A DNA stretch of 19,394 bases from positions 1 to 19,394 of the forward strand of contig DASZMJ010000666.1 in assembly GCA_035551935.1 (NCBI GenBank), written 5' to 3'. Under the pieces are notes generated by a model. That model saw only the letters and a list, made by a program, of their open reading frames with translations, was not told the origin of the DNA and made no database searches. This DNA is from DASZMJ01 sp035551935 (lineage in GTDB: Bacteria > Planctomycetota > Planctomycetia > Isosphaerales > Isosphaeraceae). The translations under genes were made by a program, and so were the position numbers. Of this stretch, positions 1 through 8,197 are shown piece by piece; position 1 is the stretch's first letter; every line of letters begins with the position of its first letter.

Positions 1-10
1 GCTGGGGTGG

Positions 11-45
11 GCGGCAGCGACCGGCGCCGCGCCGGTCGCTGCCGC
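11..45. terminator. Perfect 15-bp stem-loop near the left edge
   Basis: The two arms, 11-25 and 31-45, are exact reverse complements around a 5-nt loop. No T-tract follows, so it is not a canonical intrinsic terminator. It may end transcription of a gene lying left of the window or serve as mRNA end protection. It could also be a structural repeat; only the fold itself is seen directly. Confidence 0.45.
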
Positions 46-184
46 TCGACTAGGGGCGTTGCTTGGATGGCCAGGATCGGCGATCATGGGCCCTCCCCCT
101 CGACATGATCGCGCCAGCGACCGCCGGGGCGAAGCCGCCCCGAGGCAGGCCGTCGCGATGATCGCACCGCCCACAGGAACCCCC

Positions 185-3100
185 ATGACGGACCCGCTGG
201 CCATCTACCTCCGCGAGTTGCGCGAGATTCGCCACATCGGCGCGGGGGTCAAGGAGGAGTCGTACTACGGCGTCCTGGAGAACCTGCTCAACGCGGTCGG
301 CAAGCCGCTCAAGCCGCGCGTCCGGTGCCTCATCAGCATCCAGAACCAGGGGGCCGGCGAGCCCGACGGCGGGCTGTTCACGTCCGACCAGGCCCAGCGC
401 GGCGTGAGCGACGCGCCGTTGCTCGGGCAGGTGCCGGCGCGGGGCGTCATCGAGGTCAAGGGGACCGGCGATGAGGTCGCCAAGGTCGCCGAGACCGAGC
501 AGGTCGCGCGGTACTGGTCGAAGTACGGCCAAGTCCTCGTGACGAACTACCGCGACTTCCTCCTCATCGGCCGCGGGCCCGACGGCGCGCGGGTCGTCCT
601 GGAGGGCTACAAGCTTGCCCCGGACGAGGCCGCTTTCTGGGCGGCGACGGGCCAGCCGGAGAAGGTCGCCGCGGAGCAGGGGGAGCGGTTCATCGAGTAC
701 CTCAAGCGGGTCATGCTCCACGCCGCGCCGCTCTCGACGCCGAAGGACGTCGCGTGGTTCTTGGCCTCCTATGCCCGCGACGCCAAGGCCCGCATCGAGG
801 AGAAGGCCCGCGCCGCGGGCGGCGACCTGCCGGCACTGGCGACCGTCCGCGACGCCCTCCAGGAGGCCCTGGGGATCAAGTTCGAGGGCGACCGGGGCGA
901 CCGCTTCTTCCGCTCGACACTCGTCCAGACGCTCTTCTACGGCGTCTTCTCCGCGTGGGTGCTCTGGAGCAAGAAGCACCCCGCCGCCGACCGCAACGCC
1001 CGGTTCAACTGGCACGAGGCGTCGTGGTCGCTCCACGTGCCGATGATCCGCGCCCTGTTCGAGCAGTTGGCCATGCCATCGAAGCTCGGGCCGCTCGGCC
1101 TGGTCGAAGTCCTCGACTGGACCGGCGCGGCGCTCAACCGCGTGGACCGGGCGGGGTTCTTCGAGCGGTTTCACGAGGCGTATGCCGTCCAGTATTTCTA
1201 CGAGCCCTTCCTCGAAGCCTTCGACCCGATGCTGCGGAAGGACTTGGGCGTCTGGTACACGCCCCCCGAGGTCGTCAAGTACATGGTCGCCCGCGTCGAT
1301 ACGGCCCTCCGCCAGGAACTCGACATCCCCGACGGCCTTGCCGACCCGCGCGTCTACGTCCTGGACCCCTGCTGCGGCACCGGGGCCTATGTGGTGGAAG
1401 TCCTCCGCCGGATTCACGAGACGCTCAAGGAGGGCGGCGAAGAGGCGCTGATCGGCGACGACGTGAAGCGGGCCGCGATGGAGCGCGTCTTCGGCTTCGA
1501 GATCCTGCCGGCGCCCTTCGTCGTCGCCCACCTGCAACTCGGCGTCTTCTTGCAGAACATCGGCGCGCCCCTCTCGGATGAGGGCGAGACCGACGCGCAG
1601 GGGAAGGCGAAGACGCAGGAGCGCGTCGGCGTCTACCTGACCAACGCCCTGACCGGCTGGAAGCCGCCCAAGGGAGCGAAGCAACACCTGATGTTCCCCG
1701 AGTTGGAGTTGGAGCGCGACGCGGCCGAGCAGGTCAAGCGCGAGAAGCCGATCCTCGTCATCCTCGGCAACCCGCCGTACAACGCCTTCGCGGGCGTCAG
1801 CCCGACCGAGGAGGCGGGCCTGGTCGAGCCGTACAAGGCGGGCCTGAACACCGAATGGGGCATCAAGAAGTTCAACCTCGATGACCTCTACGTCCGCTTC
1901 TTCCGCCTCGCCGAACGCCGGATCGCCGAGGCGACCGGCCGGGGCGTCGTCTACTACATCTCGAACTACTCGTACCTCGGCGACCCGTCCTTCGTCGTCA
2001 TGCGGCGCAGGTTCCTCGCCGAGTTCGACGCGCTGTGGTTCGACTGCCTCAACGGCGACAGCCGCGAGACCGGCAAGCTGACCCCCGACGGCAAGCCCGA
2101 CCCGAGCGTCTTCTCGACCGAGTACAACCGCGAGGGCATCCGCGTCGGCACGGCCGTCGGCCTGATGGTCCGCGGCGCCGAGCGGAAGGAATCGCCCGTG
2201 GTCCGCTACCGCGAGTTCTGGGGCGTGTCGAAGCGCGCGGACCTCATGGCGAGCCTCCAGACCGACGACATCGACACCGCCTATGCGACAGTCGCGCCGC
2301 GCGAGGACAACCGCTATTCCTTCCGGCCGTCTGATGTGACATCGGCCTATCAAAGTTGGCCAAAGATCATCGAATTGTGTTCCGAGGAACCGATCAGCGG
2401 CCTCTCCGAGAAGCGCAAGGGTGCGCTCATGGCATTCGATCGAGATGCGCTAGAGCGTCGGATGCGGGCATATTACGACCGGGGGATCGACTGGCAGTCC
2501 TTGAAGGCCCTGAGATCGGGCCCGACCGAGGATGCGGGCGGCTTCGTCGCCAAGACGGCGAGGGAGAAGGCCCTCGCCCTGGAAGGGTTCGAGGGGGGCC
2601 GCATACGTCGCTTCGCTCTCTTTCCTTTCGACGTCCGATGGTGCTACTACACGCAGGCGCCGACTGTTTGGAACCGGCCGCGTCCGTCCCTGGAGGTCCA
2701 GCAGTGGGAGGGCAACCTCTTCATCGTGACGCGGATGATGGCGGAGCGCCCCGACGAAGGGGTCGTGCTTACCGCAACCCCGTGCCTGCCAGATCATCAT
2801 CTTCTCCGCCCAAACGCCGTGACCATCCCGATCCGCCACCGCCCCGTCGCCGACGGCAAAGCCAGGCGCACGCAGGCCGGCTGGTTCGACCACGCGGACG
2901 ATGAGCAAGGAGAACGGGCGAACCTCTCTCCGGCGGCGCGGGCCTACCTCGCCGCGCTGGGCATCGACGACCCCGACCCCGATGCCGAGACGGCCGGCTT
3001 GATCTGGATGCACGCCCTGGCGATCGGCTACGCGCCGGCCTACCTCGCCGAGAACGGCGACGGCATCCGCGGGGACTGGCCCCGCATCCCCCTGCCGGCC

Positions 3101-3721
3101 GACCGGGAGGCCCTGGAGGCGTCGGCGAGGCTGGGCGGGACGGTGGCCGCGCTGCTCGACACCGAATCGCCCGTGCCGGGCGTCACGGCCGCGCCGCAGC
3201 GGCCCGAGTTGAAGGCCGTCGGCGTCGTCTCCCGCGTCGGCGGTGGGAGCCTCAACCCGGCCGCCGGGGACCTCGCCATCACCGCCGGCTGGGGCCACCC
3301 CGGACGCGCCGGCGTCGTCATGCCGGGCAAGGGCAAGGTCGTCGCCCGCGACTACACCCCCGAGGAACTCAACGCCCTCCGCGCCGGCGCCAAGGCTCTC
3401 GGCCTGACCCCGGACGAAGCCCTCCGCCATCTCGGCCCCACCACCCTCGACGTCTACCTCAACGATGTCGCCTACTGGCGCAACGTCCCCGCCCGCGTCT
3501 GGGACTACACCATCGGCGGCTATCAGGTCATCAAGAAGTGGCTCAGCTACCGCGAGCACGACCTCCTCGGCCGCCCCCTCCGCGTCGACGAGGCCCGCGA
3601 CGTCCGCGACACCGCCCGCCGCCTCGCCGCCCTGCTGCTCCTTGAGCCGGCCCTCGACGCCAATTACGCGGCCGTCCGGGAGGCGGTCCATCCCTGGTCG
3701 GCCGCCGCCAGCGGCCCATGA
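185..3721 (+). CDS. Single-chain restriction-modification enzyme (type ISP/IIG-like N6-adenine methylase with fused nuclease)
   Basis: Predicted to methylate adenine at a specific site and to cut unmodified DNA, all in one 1178-aa chain. The N-terminus shows a PD-(D/E)xK nuclease: D61 in GEPDGG, E90-x-K92 in IEVKG, and a QxxxY motif at 106-110. A helical linker follows. The methylase has a YTPPEVVKYMV segment (358-368, motif X), SAM motif I DPCCGTGAY (394-402) and catalytic motif IV NPPY (529-532). The C-terminal half (about 650-1178) looks like the type ISP specificity region, ending in the characteristic VWDYTIGGYQVIKKWLSYRE stretch. Type ISP enzymes such as LlaBIII are near 1,600 aa and carry a helicase between nuclease and methylase; no Walker or helicase motifs are seen here. 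I chose the ATG at 185 because an AGGA lies 8 nt upstream and the nuclease starts just after it; the frame is open back to 59. It sits 426 nt upstream of the alpA-like gene in an island. Confidence 0.85.
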   Translation: MTDPLAIYLRELREIRHIGAGVKEESYYGVLENLLNAVGKPLKPRVRCLISIQNQGAGEPDGGLFTSDQAQRGVSDAPLLGQVPARGVIEVKGTGDEVAKVAETEQVARYWSKYGQVLVTNYRDFLLIGRGPDGARVVLEGYKLAPDEAAFWAATGQPEKVAAEQGERFIEYLKRVMLHAAPLSTPKDVAWFLASYARDAKARIEEKARAAGGDLPALATVRDALQEALGIKFEGDRGDRFFRSTLVQTLFYGVFSAWVLWSKKHPAADRNARFNWHEASWSLHVPMIRALFEQLAMPSKLGPLGLVEVLDWTGAALNRVDRAGFFERFHEAYAVQYFYEPFLEAFDPMLRKDLGVWYTPPEVVKYMVARVDTALRQELDIPDGLADPRVYVLDPCCGTGAYVVEVLRRIHETLKEGGEEALIGDDVKRAAMERVFGFEILPAPFVVAHLQLGVFLQNIGAPLSDEGETDAQGKAKTQERVGVYLTNALTGWKPPKGAKQHLMFPELELERDAAEQVKREKPILVILGNPPYNAFAGVSPTEEAGLVEPYKAGLNTEWGIKKFNLDDLYVRFFRLAERRIAEATGRGVVYYISNYSYLGDPSFVVMRRRFLAEFDALWFDCLNGDSRETGKLTPDGKPDPSVFSTEYNREGIRVGTAVGLMVRGAERKESPVVRYREFWGVSKRADLMASLQTDDIDTAYATVAPREDNRYSFRPSDVTSAYQSWPKIIELCSEEPISGLSEKRKGALMAFDRDALERRMRAYYDRGIDWQSLKALRSGPTEDAGGFVAKTAREKALALEGFEGGRIRRFALFPFDVRWCYYTQAPTVWNRPRPSLEVQQWEGNLFIVTRMMAERPDEGVVLTATPCLPDHHLLRPNAVTIPIRHRPVADGKARRTQAGWFDHADDEQGERANLSPAARAYLAALGIDDPDPDAETAGLIWMHALAIGYAPAYLAENGDGIRGDWPRIPLPADREALEASARLGGTVAALLDTESPVPGVTAAPQRPELKAVGVVSRVGGGSLNPAAGDLAITAGWGHPGRAGVVMPGKGKVVARDYTPEELNALRAGAKALGLTPDEALRHLGPTTLDVYLNDVAYWRNVPARVWDYTIGGYQVIKKWLSYREHDLLGRPLRVDEARDVRDTARRLAALLLLEPALDANYAAVREAVHPWSAAASGP

Positions 3722-3884
3722 AACCGAGTGGAGGGTCTGCGAGTCCGACGACGGAGATCAAGTCCGGGCGCCGTCGTCAGGATTGATCCGGGCCGTCGTC
3801 GAGCACGACCGTCCCATCACGTCGATTCTAGCCTACCCTGTTTGCCGCGAACACGTTACGTCCGACACAACCCGACCCTTGTGA

Positions 3885-3927
3885 TTGGGATTTGGACATA
3901 TTGGGATATGGATTGACATATCGGGAA
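3885..3927 (+). repeat. Spaced short direct repeats, candidate operator
   Basis: GACATATTGGGA (3895-3906) recurs as GACATATCGGGA (3915-3926), with a 20-bp period and one mismatch. A third shorter copy, TTGGGAT, stands at 3885-3891. The second copy overlaps the -35 box of the predicted promoter. Repeats on the same face of the helix over a promoter are typical of operators for small HTH regulators, perhaps the AlpA-like product downstream. Confidence 0.4.
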
Positions 3928-3940
3928 TCCGTCCTAGGGT
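3913..3940 (+). promoter_or_regulatory. Probable sigma-70-type promoter for the alpA-like gene
   Basis: An exact TTGACA (3913-3918) is followed 16 nt later by TAGGGT (3935-3940), a poor but plausible -10 box. It is the most AT-rich spot in the spacer. Transcription would run into the HTH gene with a leader of roughly 200 nt. The -35 match is seen directly; promoter function is inferred. Confidence 0.35.
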
Positions 3941-4147
3941 TTCGTTGTCGCGGAAGTCGAGCGAGCGTCAGGGATGCCAGAGAAGTCGTTCTGCCTGCCC
4001 ATCACTCCTCCGCCGACACCCTTCAATCGACAGTCGCCGCAGGCCCGCCCGACGTAGGCGCCGGGCCCGCGGCCGCGCGTTGCTCGCGCCGTATCGCGAC
4101 AACTCGCACCGCAGACGGACACCACCAACCGCAGTGAGGCAACCTCG

Positions 4148-4405
4148 ATGGCCCGACTCAAGCTCGCCAAGGGCGAGGGCGCCCCCGCTCTAGCCCCCGC
4201 CGACCTCGATTACCTGATGAGACTCAGAGAAGTCTCCGAGGCCGTGCAAATCAGCACGCGGACCTTGTACAAGATGCTCGCCGCGCGCACATTCCCGGCC
4301 GCCGATCTCCGCTGTGGCAGCCGCATCACGCGCTGGCGGCGATCGACCGTCCGGGCCTGGATGGACGCGAACGCGCGATCCAAGGCCATCACGTCCGCGG
4401 CCTGA
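4148..4405 (+). CDS. AlpA/MerR-like helix-turn-helix protein (excisionase or island regulator)
   Basis: An 85-aa protein with one winged-helix domain of the AlpA / HTH_17 type, about residues 24-76. Visible hallmarks are REVSEAVQISTRTLYKML (helix-turn-helix), a Pro in the wing region, and a C-terminal ITRWRRSTVRAWMDAN resembling the family RW..S.V..W ending. Such proteins act as excisionases or as activators of the adjacent integrase gene in islands and cryptic prophages. The ATG is preceded by GAGG at 9 nt. The integrase starts 180 nt downstream on the same strand, which supports a role in integration or excision. Whether it binds att arms or a promoter cannot be told from sequence. Confidence 0.75.
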   Translation: MARLKLAKGEGAPALAPADLDYLMRLREVSEAVQISTRTLYKMLAARTFPAADLRCGSRITRWRRSTVRAWMDANARSKAITSAA

Positions 4406-4585
4406 TCCCGCGCAGCCAGCGGCCGACGACGCGGGCCGCGTTTGAGCATCAGCACGCCGAGCGCGTGGCGTGCCGTCAACATCCCGGCGGGGTCGGGGCG
4501 GTTTTCGACGGCCGCCCTCGACCTCGGCGATCAACGTCCGTACAACGGTATCCACTTCAAGATTCCGAGATGAGAGGCGACGGCT

Positions 4586-6175
4586 ATGGCGAAGGTCTTC
4601 AAGCGCGGTGCCGACAAGGGCAAGCCGGGGACGCCGTGGATGATCCGGTACAAGGACGCCGACGGGAAGTGGCGCACAAGGAAGGGATGCACCGACAAGG
4701 CCGCGACCGAGCAGATCGCGCGGCGGCTGGAATCCGACTCCGCCCTCGGCCGGGCGGGCGTCATCAACCCCAAGGACACGCGCTATCGCGACCATGACGC
4801 GCGGCCGATCCGGGCCCACCTGGACGACTTCGAGGCGATGCTCAAGTCCAAGGGCGGCACGCCCAAGCACGCCGCCGTGACGAAGTATCGCGCCTCGCGC
4901 ATCCTGACGATGGCGGGGGCCGATCGCATCTCAGCGATCAACCTGACGAAGGTCCAGGCCGCCCTCGCCAAGCTCCGGGATGTCGAGAAGCTCGGCCTGG
5001 AGACGTGCAACCACCACGCCCGCGCCGTCAAGTCGTTCTCGCGCTGGCTCCATCGCGACGGCAGGGCCAGGGAGCACGCCCTCTCGGCCCTGTCCATCTT
5101 CAACGCCGCGACCGACCGGCGGCGCGAGCGACGCGCCATGCCCCCCGCCGAGGCCGCCCGGCTCATCGAGGCCGCCGAGTCCGGGCCCGAGGTCATGGGC
5201 ATCAGCGGCCCCGAGCGGGCGATGCTCTACCGGCTCGCCCTCGGCACCGGCTTCCGCGCCGCCGAGCTTGGCTCGCTCATGCCCGAGCAGTTCGACCTCG
5301 ATGGCGATGTGCCGACGGTGACGGTCCTGGCGGCCTACTCGAAGCACCGCCGGACGGACGTGCAACCGCTCCCAGCGGACTTGGCCACTCGCCTGCGTCC
5401 CTGGCTCGCCGGGAAGGCCCCGCGCCGCCCCATCTTCGCCCTGCCGGGGCACACGGCGGACATGCTGCGCGTGGACCTCAAGGCCGCCAAGGTTGCCGAC
5501 CGCGACGAGTCGGGCCGCGTGCTCGACTTCCACGCGCTCCGCCATACCTTCGTCTCGCACGTCGTCTCGTCGAAGGCTTCGGTGAAGGTCGCACAGACCC
5601 TCGCCCGCCACTCGACGCCGTCCTTGACCATCGGCCGGTACGCCCATGCCGACCTCCACGAGGTCGCCGGGGCCGTCGCCTCCCTCCCGACCTACTCGGC
5701 GCCCACCCCAGTCGCCGAAGTCCCCGCCGCCGCACCCCCGGACGCGGCCGAAGGGCCACCCGATCGCGCAGCAAATGCGCAGCAAACCGAAGGCGCTAAA
5801 GGACAACTTGCGGCGGCTTCCGGCGCGACGGGGGAAGGAGCCCCTGTCGCGTCCGACGCGGAAATCCATCGCCGTAAGTCACTGATTTCGCAGCCATTTG
5901 GCGCCGACGTGCAGCTTGCGGCGCTATCCGACTTGCAATGCCGGCGGTGGGAGTCGAACCCACACGGGGGTGTCCCCCCAGAGGATTTTAAGTCCTCGGC
6001 GTCTGCCGTTCCGCCACGCCGGCGAGTCTTGCAGGTGAACGACTTACGATCAGCGTACTCCCGGTGTTCGAGGCCCGGTGACCGTTTGGTGAGCTATTGG
6101 GCCGGTTTTGCACAGCCGGACGCCTTCTCGGGGAGCTCGACGACGTGCGCCGTTGGCTGGGTCCCGGCGACGTAG
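4586..6175 (+). CDS. Tyrosine recombinase/integrase running through tRNA-Leu
   Basis: Site-specific recombinase of the phage integrase family. The catalytic set is complete: R224 (GTGFRAAELGSL), K253 (AAYSKHRRTD), H316 and R319 (FHALRHTFVSHV), H342 (LARHSTPSLT) and nucleophile Y352 (IGRYAH). Residues 1-60 resemble an arm-type DNA-binding region and about 70-170 the core-binding SAM-like domain. The catalytic domain ends near residue 370. The following part, up to about 450, is low-complexity Ala/Pro-rich. The frame then translates the antisense of tRNA-Leu (residues about 451-480) and stays open to a TAG at 6175. The true functional end is therefore uncertain. In the excised circular form the C-terminus would differ, because the attachment site falls inside the frame. 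It lies 180 nt after the AlpA-like gene and is predicted to have inserted the island into the tRNA 3' end. Confidence 0.85.
   Translation: MAKVFKRGADKGKPGTPWMIRYKDADGKWRTRKGCTDKAATEQIARRLESDSALGRAGVINPKDTRYRDHDARPIRAHLDDFEAMLKSKGGTPKHAAVTKYRASRILTMAGADRISAINLTKVQAALAKLRDVEKLGLETCNHHARAVKSFSRWLHRDGRAREHALSALSIFNAATDRRRERRAMPPAEAARLIEAAESGPEVMGISGPERAMLYRLALGTGFRAAELGSLMPEQFDLDGDVPTVTVLAAYSKHRRTDVQPLPADLATRLRPWLAGKAPRRPIFALPGHTADMLRVDLKAAKVADRDESGRVLDFHALRHTFVSHVVSSKASVKVAQTLARHSTPSLTIGRYAHADLHEVAGAVASLPTYSAPTPVAEVPAAAPPDAAEGPPDRAANAQQTEGAKGQLAAASGATGEGAPVASDAEIHRRKSLISQPFGADVQLAALSDLQCRRWESNPHGGVPPEDFKSSASAVPPRRRVLQVNDLRSAYSRCSRPGDRLVSYWAGFAQPDAFSGSSTTCAVGWVPAT
5939..6023 (-). tRNA. tRNA-Leu (anticodon UAA)
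   Basis: An 85-nt class II tRNA on the minus strand. The 7-bp acceptor stem pairs perfectly (6017-6023 with 5940-5946), with discriminator A at 5939. The anticodon loop CTTAAAA lies between stems GAGGA and TCCTC, giving anticodon UAA. A long variable arm built on GGGGG/CCCCC and a GTTCGAC T-loop are present, as expected for leucine tRNAs. CCA is not encoded. The 3' end faces the intact integrase; the 5' side faces a broken integrase, so this gene has served as an integration target. No clear promoter was recognised upstream. Confidence 0.95.
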
Positions 6176-6181
6176 GAGAGC

Positions 6182-7027
6182 TTAGCGACGGCCTGACGCT
6201 TTGTCTGCAGGTGGACCTTGGCCGTAGATCCGCATGGTCATGTCGAGCGTCTTGTGGCCGAGCAACTCCTGGACGGACTTCGGATCGGCGCCGCCGACGA
6301 TGAGGTTCGTCGCGAAGGTCCGCCGGGGCGATGCGCCGGCCGGTGTGGTTCTTGGCCACGACGGAGCGGACGACCAACTCGCGCGACTCCTTGTCCACGT
6401 CAGCGAAGGTCAGGCTGGCCAGCTCCTCCCGGCGGAGCCCCGTGACGACGAAGCAATACCAGATGTCCCGCCGGTGAGGCGGCCAGGTCTCCAGGAGCCG
6501 ACGTACCTCGTGGTCGGACAGCGCGCGACCCGACTTCGGATTGTCGTGGAACAGCGGCCTGAACGCGTCGAGCGGGTTGCTGCCGATGAGGCGATGCTTC
6601 ATTCCCCAGCGAAGTATGGTCGAGAGCGCGCCGACCTCCATGTTGATCGTCCGCGGCGACGCCCTAACGTCGAGCCGGTCCTGCCGGTAGGCCAGGATGT
6701 TCTGGGTCACGACCTGGGCGACCCGGTTGGCGGCGAGTCGGGGCAGGATGTTCCGTAGGCAGTTGCGGTGGCGCTTTGTCGATGCCGGCTTCAGCGCCTG
6801 TTGACAATGCTTGAGGAACTGCTCCTTGAGGTCCTCGAGCGAGTGTCGTTGTCGAGCAGGCCGAACTCGGCCCGATCGGCGCGGGCTCGGAACTCGTTGA
6901 GGAGCTGACGGGCGACCTCAAGGTTGCCGGAAAGGTACTTCCGGACCCGTCGGCCGCCCGCGTGGAAGTCGCAGTCGTACTGCCCGTACCGCCTCTTCAC
7001 CGCGCCGATCCGAAGGGCCGGACGCAA
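6182..7027 (-). pseudogene. Broken tyrosine integrase (frameshift plus internal deletion)
   Basis: Three reading frames piece together one phage-type integrase. The N-terminal arm region (KRRYGQYDCDFHAGG..., from 7027, TTG or a nearby GTG start) runs to LLDND, then a frameshift near 6843-6850 moves to the frame SLEDLKEQFLKHCQQALKP, core-binding domain and first catalytic Arg (VVTGLRREELASL). After AKNHTGRRI, about 6322-6333, the frame changes again straight into RRTFATNLIVGGADPKSV, GHKTLDMTMRIYG and a stop at 6182. About 70 residues normally lying between these segments are missing, including the box II His. It ends 158 bp from the 5' end of tRNA-Leu. It is a different integrase from the intact one on the other side and probably belonged to the element carrying the che genes. 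Confidence 0.8.
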
Positions 7028-7069
7028 AGACTGTCATCCGCTCGAAATCCGGAACGAGACGATCCCGGA

Positions 7070-8197
7070 TCAAGGCCCTTCGCCATGGCGGGTGTCGCCG
7101 GTCCCGCGGTCGGCGAGGCCCGAGAAGCGGGAGAGGATGGCGGGGAGGTCGTCGAGGGCGAACTGGGAGTTCACGACGCCCTCGACGAAGGCGGCGCGGT
7201 TCATGCCGTAGACGACCGAGGTGGCTTCGTCCTGGCCGAGGGTGCGCCCGCCGGCGGCGAGGATGGCGCGGCAGCCCTCGACGCCGTCGCGGCCCATGCC
7301 GGTCATGATCACGCCGACGGCGGCGGCGCTGTACGTCGCGGCGGCGGAGCGGAAGAGGACGTCGACCGACGGCCGATGCCCGCTGACGGCCGGCCCGTCG
7401 GTGATGGCGATCCGCGCGGTGGCCGGTGTGCCGACGATCGCCATGTGCCGGCCGCCGGGGGCGACGTAGGCCGTGCTCGGCGCGAGGAGGTCGCCGTCCT
7501 CGGCCTCCTTGATCGTCAACGACGAGACGCGGTTGAGCCGCTCGGCGAAGACGGTGGTGAATCGCGCCGGCATGTGCTGGACGATCAGGATCGGCGGGGT
7601 CGGCGGCGCCACGTCTCGCAAGACATGGTTGAGGGCCTGCGGGCCGCCGGTGGAGATGCCGATCGCCAGGCAAGCCGACGGCCGACCGGGCGGGTGGATC
7701 GGGGCGGCGGTGCTGGGATCGCGCGGGGCCTTCGGGGCGGCCGGTCGCGGGGCGGGCCGCGCCGCGCGGCCGCGCGGGCGGACCACCCGGCTGCGCGACG
7801 CAGCGAGGACCTTGGCGACGAGCAGGTCGCGGGCGCCGCGGAGCTGGGCGAGTTGGTGCCGATCGGGCTTGGGGAGGAAGTCGACCGCGCCGAGCTCGAG
7901 GGCCTCGAGGGTCACGGCCGCGCCCTCCTGCGTCAGGGCGCTGACCATGACGACCGGGACCTCATGCGCGTCGAGGATTCCCGGCAAGGCCTCGAGGCCC
8001 GAGAGGTTGGGCATCTCGACGTCGAGTGTGACGACGTCGGGCCGGAGCCGGCCGGCCAGCTCGATCGCCTCGAGGCCGTCGCGCGCCTTGCCGACGACCT
8101 CGATCTCGGGCCGCTCGCCGAGGAGGTCGGCGAGCAGCTTGCGCATCAACGCCGAGTCGTCGACGATCAGCACGCGGACCCGCTCGGGCGTCGTCAC
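7070..8197 (-). CDS. CheB, receptor-modification methylesterase/glutamine deamidase
   Basis: Response-regulator-controlled enzyme that removes methyl groups from receptor glutamates (and deamidates glutamines) for adaptation. The 375-aa protein has a receiver domain with D59 as phospho-acceptor (VVTLDVEMPN) and DD at 13-14. A Pro/Arg/Ala-rich linker covers about 136-172, and the catalytic domain has S182 (GISTGGP), H208 (QHMP) and D304 (GMGRDG). Length and order match the family. It is the last gene of the che operon: its GTG start overlaps the cheY stop by 4 nt (GTGA), which fixes the start and implies coupled translation. The C-terminal 20 residues are a charged tail. Confidence 0.95.
   Translation of the reverse strand: MTTPERVRVLIVDDSALMRKLLADLLGERPEIEVVGKARDGLEAIELAGRLRPDVVTLDVEMPNLSGLEALPGILDAHEVPVVMVSALTQEGAAVTLEALELGAVDFLPKPDRHQLAQLRGARDLLVAKVLAASRSRVVRPRGRAARPAPRPAAPKAPRDPSTAAPIHPPGRPSACLAIGISTGGPQALNHVLRDVAPPTPPILIVQHMPARFTTVFAERLNRVSSLTIKEAEDGDLLAPSTAYVAPGGRHMAIVGTPATARIAITDGPAVSGHRPSVDVLFRSAAATYSAAAVGVIMTGMGRDGVEGCRAILAAGGRTLGQDEATSVVYGMNRAAFVEGVVNSQFALDDLPAILSRFSGLADRGTGDTRHGEGP

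Larger units (their letters stand above)
3722..4147. other. 426-nt gene-free spacer between the restriction-modification gene and the HTH gene
   Basis: No convincing protein is encoded here; the short open frames have no recognisable content. About 3870-3960 is clearly more AT-rich than its surroundings and holds a probable promoter with spaced direct repeats, described separately. The rest is GC-rich with no recognised element. A GAGG at about 4135-4138 is the ribosome-binding site of the next gene. Confidence 0.6.
1..5939. mobile_element. Right end of a tRNA-Leu-integrated genomic island carrying a restriction-modification enzyme (left end outside window)
   Basis: A tyrosine integrase lies directly against the 3' end of tRNA-Leu(UAA). 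It is preceded by an AlpA-like HTH gene and a large restriction-modification gene. This is the usual layout of an integrative island at a tRNA 3' end with defence cargo. The tRNA marks the right junction. No second copy of the tRNA 3' end is visible in the window, so the left boundary is unknown and may lie far upstream. The three genes share strand and similar codon use. The left coordinate is just the window edge. Confidence 0.5.

Noticed and set aside
50..2353. 767-aa open frame on the minus strand
   Set aside because: It is antisense to the restriction-modification gene, has Arg/Asp/Leu/Val-rich composition typical of GC-biased shadow frames, and shows no domain.
6024..6178. Extended integrase C-terminal domain
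   Set aside because: The residues encoded here derive from the tRNA antisense and flanking DNA, not from a protein domain; the frame is open by chance of composition.
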